From NCBI RefSeq assembly GCF_031348265.1, contig NZ_CP133771.1, positions 6,820,001 to 6,884,000 of the forward strand: a stretch of 64,000 bases of DNA, in the 5' to 3' direction. This stretch comes from Streptomyces collinus. GTDB taxonomy: Bacteria > Actinomycetota > Actinomycetes > Streptomycetales > Streptomycetaceae. The translations under genes and the position numbers were made by a program. Of the stretch, positions 60,065-64,000 are shown piece after piece (positions within the stretch are counted from its first letter, which is position 1; each line of letters begins with the position of its first letter). The notes beneath the pieces are model-generated. The model was not told where the DNA came from. It saw only the letters and a list, made by a program, of their open reading frames with translations, and ran no database searches.

Positions 60065-61602
60065 GTGAGGTTCGAGCAGGGGTTGTCGTCCGCGGACCGG
60101 GCCCCGTCCGCCACCTCGGACGGCACGGCGGCCGGGGCCGGGGAGGCGGACGCGCCCGCCGCCGGGCTGTCCGCGTACGTCTGCCCGAGGACGACACTGA
60201 TCCCGCTGCCGGTCACGGACCGCAGCTCGGCCCCGGGGAAGGCCTGCGCGACGGTCCTCGCCCGGTCCTCCAGGCCCGGCCCGTACTCGACCAGCGTGGT
60301 GGTGTGGTCCTGGCCGGCCGCGGTCGCCGTGCCCGTCACCGTGAAGCCGTCGCCGGTGAGTTCGGTGGCGGCGCGGGCGGCCAGGCCGGGAACGGCGGTG
60401 CCGTTGTAGACGGCGACGCCGATGCCCGCGCCGGAGACCGGCGTGGGGGAGGCGGCGGTACCGGAACCGGCTTTCCCGGTCTTCTTGCCGCCGGCGTTCT
60501 TGCCGTCGATCGTGCGGTCGGACCGGAGCGCCGCCCACAGGGCGTCCGCGTCCGGCTGGACGATCGCCACCCGGGACCCCTCGTAGCGCCAGGGCAGGGT
60601 GACGAACTTGGTGTTGTGCAGGTCGACGTCCTTCAGGGACATCGCGAAGGAGATCAGCTTGTCGGCGGAGCCGAGGCCGGGGTCGACGGTGAGCGATTTC
60701 GTGGCGGCGTCGGCCAGCGGCAACAGCCTTGTGGGGGTGAGGCCCTTGCTCTTGACCTCCTTCAGCAGGCTCGCCACGAACGCCTGCTGGCGCTTGATGC
60801 GGCCGATGTCGGAGCCGTCGCCGATGCCGTGCCGGATCCGGACGTAGTCCAGTGCCTTCTGCCCCGACACGGTCTGCTCGCCCTTGTGGAAGAGCAGCTT
60901 GCCCGGGGCGGTGAGATGCGGGTCGAGGTCGTTCTCGTAGACGTCCTGCGGCAGGCACACCTTCACCCCGCCCACCACGTCCGTCAGCTCCGCGAAGCCC
61001 TTGAAGTCGACGACGACGGTGTGGTCGACGCGCAGCCCGGTGAGCTGCTCGACGGTGTTCTGGGTGCAGGCCGGGTTGCCCTTCGCTGTCTGGCCGACCG
61101 AATAGGCCGCGTTGAACATCGTGTCCGGCTGGGCCTTGGTCCACGTGCCGTCGGGGAGTTTGCAGGGCGGGACGGTGACCAGCGTGTCGCGGGGGATGGA
61201 GACGGCGATCGCGTGCCGGTGGTCGGCGTAGACGTGCAGCAGGAAGGCGGTGTCCGAGCGGCCGACGTCGTCCTTGTCGCCGCCGCCCAGCGCGTTGTTG
61301 CCGCCGGTGCGCGTGTCGGACCCGATGACCAGGACGTTCTCGCCCTTCGACGAGCCGGCCTCGGGGCGGTTGTCGGACAGGCCGCCGGAGTCGAACGTGC
61401 TGATGTCGCCGTCCAGCTTGAGGTACAGCCAGCCGGCGCCGCCCGCGGCGAGTACGAGAAGGGCCAGGGTGACCAGGAGGGCGGTGCGTATGCCCCGGCC
61501 GCGGCGGCGCCTGCGATCGCGCGGGGCGGCCCGGTTGCCGTGGGCGGCGCCCCCGCTCCGGTGTCGCGGCGGGTCCGTCCTCCGATTGCTGGTGACCGTC
61601 AT
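60055..61602 (-). CDS. LCP (LytR-CpsA-Psr) family protein with LytR_C domain
   Basis: A 515-residue type II membrane protein. A basic cytosolic N-terminus (~40 residues) leads to one membrane helix (RTALLVTLALLVLAAGGAGWLYLKL), then the LCP domain with NVLVIGSDTRTGG, GRSDTAFLLHVYADHRHAIAVSIPRDTLV, DFKGFAELTDVVGGVKVCL and ALDYVRIRHGIGDGSDIGRIKRQQAF. The C-terminal LytR_C domain follows (~405-480; IGVAVYNGTAVPGLAARAATELTGDGFTV). LCP enzymes attach glycopolymers to peptidoglycan outside the membrane. ATG at 61602; ribosome binding site weak. It is divergent from a TatA-like gene across an inverted repeat. Confidence 0.92.
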   Translation of the reverse strand: MTVTSNRRTDPPRHRSGGAAHGNRAAPRDRRRRRGRGIRTALLVTLALLVLAAGGAGWLYLKLDGDISTFDSGGLSDNRPEAGSSKGENVLVIGSDTRTGGNNALGGGDKDDVGRSDTAFLLHVYADHRHAIAVSIPRDTLVTVPPCKLPDGTWTKAQPDTMFNAAYSVGQTAKGNPACTQNTVEQLTGLRVDHTVVVDFKGFAELTDVVGGVKVCLPQDVYENDLDPHLTAPGKLLFHKGEQTVSGQKALDYVRIRHGIGDGSDIGRIKRQQAFVASLLKEVKSKGLTPTRLLPLADAATKSLTVDPGLGSADKLISFAMSLKDVDLHNTKFVTLPWRYEGSRVAIVQPDADALWAALRSDRTIDGKNAGGKKTGKAGSGTAASPTPVSGAGIGVAVYNGTAVPGLAARAATELTGDGFTVTGTATAAGQDHTTTLVEYGPGLEDRARTVAQAFPGAELRSVTGSGISVVLGQTYADSPAAGASASPAPAAVPSEVADGARSADDNPCSNLTYG

Positions 61603-61634
61603 CGGCGTCTGCTTGCCTCTCGCCCGGGGGTTGT

Positions 61635-61658
61635 ACAGTTGCGCAATGTAGCAACTGT
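61635..61658. promoter_or_regulatory. Inverted repeat in the LCP/tatA divergent promoter region
   Basis: ACAGTTGC (61635-61642) and GCAACTGT (61651-61658) are perfect 8-bp arms around an 8-base spacer, with a nested TTGCGCAA palindrome (61639-61646). The 77-bp gap must hold both promoters, so this is a good candidate operator shared by the two genes. The binding protein is unknown. Confidence 0.55.
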
Positions 61659-61679
61659 TGACGAGAGGGAGGGCGTGAC

Positions 61680-61895
61680 GTGCTGCGCAACGGACTGGAG
61701 CCCTGGCATCTGCTGATCGTGGCGATCGTCGTGATCGTCCTGTTCGGCTCGAAGAAGCTGCCGGACACGGCACGATCGCTGGGCCGCTCGATGCGGATCC
61801 TCAAGAGCGAGGCCAAGGCGCTGAAGGAGGAGGGCGGTTCGGGCGCGGCGCCCGGTGAGCAGACCCGGCCCACCGCGCCCGCGGACGCCGGCTAG
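61680..61895 (+). CDS. tatA: TatA/TatE-like twin-arginine translocase subunit
   Basis: A 71-residue protein with the single N-terminal helix LEPWHLLIVAIVVIVLFGSKKLPDTARSLGRSMRILKSE, including the Phe-Gly hinge and the amphipathic helix, which defines TatA. The tail is short and hydrophilic. GTG at 61680 has GAGGGAGGG upstream. tatB and tatC are not nearby; Streptomyces usually has a tatAC pair elsewhere, so this may be a second TatA-like protein. It is divergent from the LCP gene. Confidence 0.88.
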   Translation: MLRNGLEPWHLLIVAIVVIVLFGSKKLPDTARSLGRSMRILKSEAKALKEEGGSGAAPGEQTRPTAPADAG

Positions 61896-61928
61896 GGCCC
61901 GTCGTCCGGATCGGCCGAGGGAATCCCC

Positions 61929-62375
61929 TCAGGACTGCCGCGCGGGCGTCGGGGGCAGGGTCTTGGCCGCCCGGGCCTGCTTCCGGCGCTGTCTGCGGCC
62001 GACACGGGGTTCCTGGTCCGGGAGCCAGCCGAAGGCGAGGCAGCTGCCGGTCACGCCCAGGAGCAGGCCGATGAAGAAGCCGCCCAGGTTGGAGGTCATC
62101 CAGGTGCCCAGGGAGACCAGGACACCGATGACCGAGTAGAACAGGCGCTGGGTGGGGTTGAAGAGGATCAGCACGCCGCACAGCAGCATCACCACCGGGA
62201 GCAGATAGCCGGCCAGGCCCTGCATGCCGACGTGCAGGATGACGTCCAGCGACGCCTTCAGGGTGAGCAGGACCTCCGCCCCGCCCAGGGCGAGCAGCAG
62301 CCCGCCCCAGAACGGGCGGCCGGCCCGCCACTGTCTGAAGGCGGGCCGGACTCCCTCACGCGGGCCGCGCGGCAT
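61929..62375 (-). CDS. DUF6114 membrane protein
   Basis: A 148-residue protein with about four hydrophobic helices (GRPFWGGLLLALGGAEVLLT, GYLLPVVMLLCGVLILFNP, FYSVIGVLVSLGTWMTSNL, GGFFIGLLLGVTGSCLAFGW) and a basic tail. This matches the DUF6114 family, regularly encoded with DUF6230 in Streptomyces. Its ATG overlaps the DUF6230 stop by one base (TGATG), so translation is coupled. Function unknown, likely an envelope pair. Confidence 0.82.
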   Translation of the reverse strand: MPRGPREGVRPAFRQWRAGRPFWGGLLLALGGAEVLLTLKASLDVILHVGMQGLAGYLLPVVMLLCGVLILFNPTQRLFYSVIGVLVSLGTWMTSNLGGFFIGLLLGVTGSCLAFGWLPDQEPRVGRRQRRKQARAAKTLPPTPARQS

Positions 62376-63046
62376 CAGCAACCCGATCCGCTGAAGCCCA
62401 GCTTCAGGCCCGGCAGCTTGAACACGCCGGCCGTCGTGGCGTAGTTGGTCTGCCGCAGGTTGGCGATGTGCACCGTGTCCGACTGCTGGCTGAACACGCC
62501 GATCGGCCCACGGCCCTTCGGGCCCGCCTTGTTCAGGGTGCTGGCGTCGTTGCCGATCTCGATGTTGGTGAAGGCGGCGTCGCCGGTCAGCTCGGTCGAG
62601 TCGGTCGTCAGATCGCTGGCGCGCACCTTCTGTGAGCCCTCGCCCGCCCTGATGACCAGGTTCGTGCCGCCCAGGTCCACGCTCTGGCAGAGCTTGGTGA
62701 GCGTGGCGTTCTTGATCACGGACGTGACGACCAGCACCTGACCGCCGGTCTCGCCCGCGTTGGGGCTGCCCTCGGCCATCTCGTCCAGGCCGCCGAACTG
62801 TGCGAAGCCGGTGCCGTCCAGTTCGGTCGCGGTGACCGTGAAGGGCATGCCGGAGATGGCGAACTGCACGCCCAGGGCCCCTTCGGCGGTGAGGACCGCG
62901 AGGCCCGCGGCGACCAGGGTGGCCGGCACCGCCATCACCGCGGCTCGGCGTGCCCGGACCCGCCCGCGTCGCGCGGGAGCGTCGCTGACGTCCGGGGCGG
63001 CGACGCCGTCCGGTCTTTCGGGGGTGTGCTCGGCGGGGGAGGTCAT
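62375..63046 (-). CDS. DUF6230 exported/membrane-anchored protein
   Basis: A 223-residue protein of the DUF6230 family, often mislabelled cholesterol esterase in older annotations. A basic N-terminus (RRGRVRARRAAVMAVPATLVAAGLAVLTAEGALG) works as a signal or signal anchor. The mature part, VQFAISGMPFTVTATELDGTGFAQFGG ... VLVVTSVIKNATLTKLCQSVDLGG ... NYATTAGVFKLPGLKLGFSGSGC, has no lipase motif (no GxSxG). Two Cys (in KLCQSV and at the C-terminus) may form a disulfide. ATG at 63046 has TGGAG upstream. A strong promoter-like sequence lies at 63187-63215. Confidence 0.85.
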   Translation of the reverse strand: MTSPAEHTPERPDGVAAPDVSDAPARRGRVRARRAAVMAVPATLVAAGLAVLTAEGALGVQFAISGMPFTVTATELDGTGFAQFGGLDEMAEGSPNAGETGGQVLVVTSVIKNATLTKLCQSVDLGGTNLVIRAGEGSQKVRASDLTTDSTELTGDAAFTNIEIGNDASTLNKAGPKGRGPIGVFSQQSDTVHIANLRQTNYATTAGVFKLPGLKLGFSGSGC

Positions 63047-63186
63047 GTCTGCTCCAGGTGCATGTCGGTGCGGATCGGACTTCGGTGGCACGTTGCCCTG
63101 GCGCGGACATCGACCGCGTACGCACGTCTCCCGCAACTCCCGGCGGTTGCAAGGGCTTTCTCGTTACGCCGCAGTAGCCGTCGAGG

Positions 63187-63215
63187 AAGTTACCGGGGGT
63201 TACATGAGGGGTCAA
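63187..63215 (-). promoter_or_regulatory. Promoter of the DUF6230-DUF6114 operon
   Basis: On the minus strand TTGACC (63215-63210) and TAACTT (63192-63187) are separated by 17 bp, a near-consensus housekeeping promoter. Transcription would begin near 63180 and leave a leader of about 134 bases before the DUF6230 ATG. Confidence 0.65.
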
Positions 63216-63308
63216 GAGAAGTGTGAACAAAGAGTGGTGATTGTGCGTCATGGGTGAGCCGCCGGTTTCCCGAAAGGCTCACGACGTGCACAACTCCCCT
63301 GCAATGTC

Positions 63309-63338
63309 TTGACGTTGACGGAGAGGCAGGTCTACAAC
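63309..63338 (+). promoter_or_regulatory. Promoter-like pair for a transcript toward the window end
   Basis: TTGACG (63309-63314) and TACAAC (63333-63338) are 18 bp apart. The -35 is close to consensus and the -10 is acceptable apart from the last base. It would drive either a long leader for the secreted-protein gene at 63684 or a separate RNA ending at the hairpin 63578-63628. Confidence 0.45.
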
Positions 63339-63577
63339 TCTCCTCGTCCCACCGGATCCGTGGCGCCGGATCCGCCGCGCGGCACGTCCGCGTGTCCCGG
63401 ACCCGCTCGTCCCCGTCAGGGCATCTCGTCGCCCGGTTCGTCCGCACGGGCTTTCCCTCGCCCGAGTCCCCCCCGCCACGGCACGGCCGCTTCCTTCGGA
63501 GCCGTGCCACCAGCCACCCCCCGCCCGGCCCGGCCGGAGGTCCCTTCCCGTGTGAACCTCCGGCCGGTGACCGGCCT

Positions 63578-63628
63578 GCCGTTGCAGGCCCGTCACGTAC
63601 GGAGAAGGCGTGACGGGCCTGCAACGGC
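63578..63628 (+). terminator. Perfect 20-bp hairpin in the 63.0-63.7 kb gap
   Basis: The arms 63578-63597 and 63609-63628 are exact complements with an 11-base loop (TACGGAGAAGG). It looks like a strong terminator, yet no coding sequence ends upstream on either strand. It may end a small RNA starting near 63345, or act as an attenuator or stabilising leader element for the gene at 63684, 56 bp downstream. Confidence 0.55.
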
Positions 63629-63683
63629 GGACGCCCGGCGCACCCCCACCCCTCACCCCCGCTATCGAAAGAGGTACACCCGC

Positions 63684-64000
63684 ATGCGTACGCGCACCCT
63701 CCTCACCCTCACCGCCGCCGTCGCCGCCCTGGGCCTCGCCGCCCCCGCCTCCGCGGCCGACACCCCCGTCCTGACCACCGCCGACGGAGCGGCCGTCGCG
63801 GTCGGCGACGTCCTCGACGCCTCCCTGGCGAGCGGCACCGCCGCCACCTTCTACTCCAGCGCGACCGGCACCAGCGGCATCTCCTGCACCAAGTCGGCGT
63901 TCTCCGCCGCCGTCACCGACAACCCCGCCGCCCCCGGCACCGCCACCGAGTCCCTGACCTCGCACAGCTTCGACACCAGCGGCTGTACCACCAACGTCGT
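63684..64000 (+). CDS. Secreted protein, 3' end outside the window
   Basis: The first 105 codons of an exported protein, cut by the window end. The signal peptide is clear: MRTRTLLTLTAAVAALGLAA followed by PASAAD, cleavage after ASA. The mature part has LTTADGAAVAVGDVLDASLASGTAATFYSSATGTSGISCTKSAF and CTTNVV, a beta-rich Cys-containing sequence I recognise as a common small secreted family in Streptomyces, sometimes named by its signal sequence only. ATG at 63684 has AAAGAGG upstream. Function unknown. Confidence 0.82.
   Translation, partial: MRTRTLLTLTAAVAALGLAAPASAADTPVLTTADGAAVAVGDVLDASLASGTAATFYSSATGTSGISCTKSAFSAAVTDNPAAPGTATESLTSHSFDTSGCTTNV

Larger units (their letters stand above)
63047..63683. 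other. 637-bp divergent intergenic region
   Basis: No believable coding sequence; a 119-codon frame at 63254-63613 is Arg/Pro/Ser-rich and looks like noise. Visible structure: a minus-strand promoter for DUF6230 (63187-63215), a 7-bp stem GTGAGCC/GGCTCAC (63254-63260, 63276-63282), a plus-strand promoter-like pair (63309-63338), and a perfect 20-bp hairpin (63578-63628). The DNA between 63360 and 63570 shows nothing distinctive. Confidence 0.7.

Noticed and set aside
57404..61873. 1489-codon open frame on the minus strand
   Set aside because: It is antisense to the P-type ATPase and partly in another frame of the LCP gene. Its sequence is Gly/Arg/Pro/His-rich with no domain; long spurious frames are expected at this GC content.
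62375..63046. Cholesterol esterase
   Set aside because: No GxSxG or other hydrolase motif; the sequence fits the DUF6230 family of unknown function.
63254..63613. 119-codon plus-strand frame in the last gap
   Set aside because: Arg/Pro/Ser-rich, no ribosome binding site, and its end lies inside the 20-bp hairpin, which is more likely an RNA structure.

Overview
The window reads as a chromosomal core segment of a Streptomyces species. GC content is very high and strongly biased to the third codon position. Many genes begin with GTG and have GGAGG-like ribosome binding sites. Operons often couple through ATGA or GTGA stop-start overlaps. The gene set is typical of the genus: a conservon, the DUF3000-hemE pair, hemQ, DUF6230/DUF6114, and an LCP protein. 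No rRNA, tRNA, CRISPR array, transposase or prophage gene was seen. From memory the order from the LuxR regulator through hemE to hemG-hemQ resembles the S. coelicolor region around SCO6029-SCO6045; that is recollection, not a search.

Layout. 1-12.9 kb: 3'-truncated RNase D, an orphan LuxR-type regulator, DUF3000, hemE, a double-HTH Lrp-type regulator, an MFS transporter with a C-terminal beta-sandwich extension, a CoA-disulfide-reductase-like flavoenzyme carrying a short dispersed repeat in frame, a DUF4349 lipoprotein, then hemG and hemQ (coproporphyrin-dependent haem synthesis together with hemE). 12.9-22 kb: a secreted alpha/beta hydrolase, a TIGR04222-type membrane protein, a three-gene oxidation/uptake operon (aldehyde dehydrogenase, GMC oxidoreductase, APC permease), and a DUF692 protein with a 12-residue tandem repeat. 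22-33.5 kb: a potassium channel, a PTH2-like protein, an ABC transporter pair whose permease is frameshifted, a 59-residue Cys protein, a flavin/Rieske oxidoreductase facing an apparently leaderless ArsR-SRPBCC operon, a PhoX-like phosphatase, a slipin, a carbonic anhydrase-SulP operon and a small secreted protein.

33.7-41.3 kb: AFG1/ZapE ATPase, a RibD-like reductase, murC, msrB and a 970-residue membrane-anchored protein with a periplasmic-binding-protein module. 41.6-47.4 kb: a DyP peroxidase and an extracytoplasmic flavin electron-transfer cassette (ferric-reductase-like protein, FMN-binding protein, ApbE) divergent from a two-component system. 47.4-51 kb: a complete OpuC-type compatible-solute ABC importer. 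51-56 kb: a conservon (GTPase, DUF742, roadblock, sensor kinase-like protein) beside an orphan sugar-binding lipoprotein. 56-64 kb: a DUF574-type methyltransferase, an ArsR regulator overlapping an MgtA-type P-type ATPase, an LCP protein divergent from a TatA-like gene, the DUF6230-DUF6114 operon, and a secreted protein cut by the window end. A large perfect hairpin with an upstream promoter-like sequence lies in the last gap and may mark an sRNA or long leader.

The clearest working units are haem synthesis (hemE, hemG, hemQ), bicarbonate handling (carbonic anhydrase plus SulP), flavin-based surface electron transfer with its own two-component system, solute import (OpuC), and conservon signalling. 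The least understood parts are the DUF692/TIGR04222 pair separated by the oxidation operon, the 970-residue sensor-like protein, and the final intergenic region.
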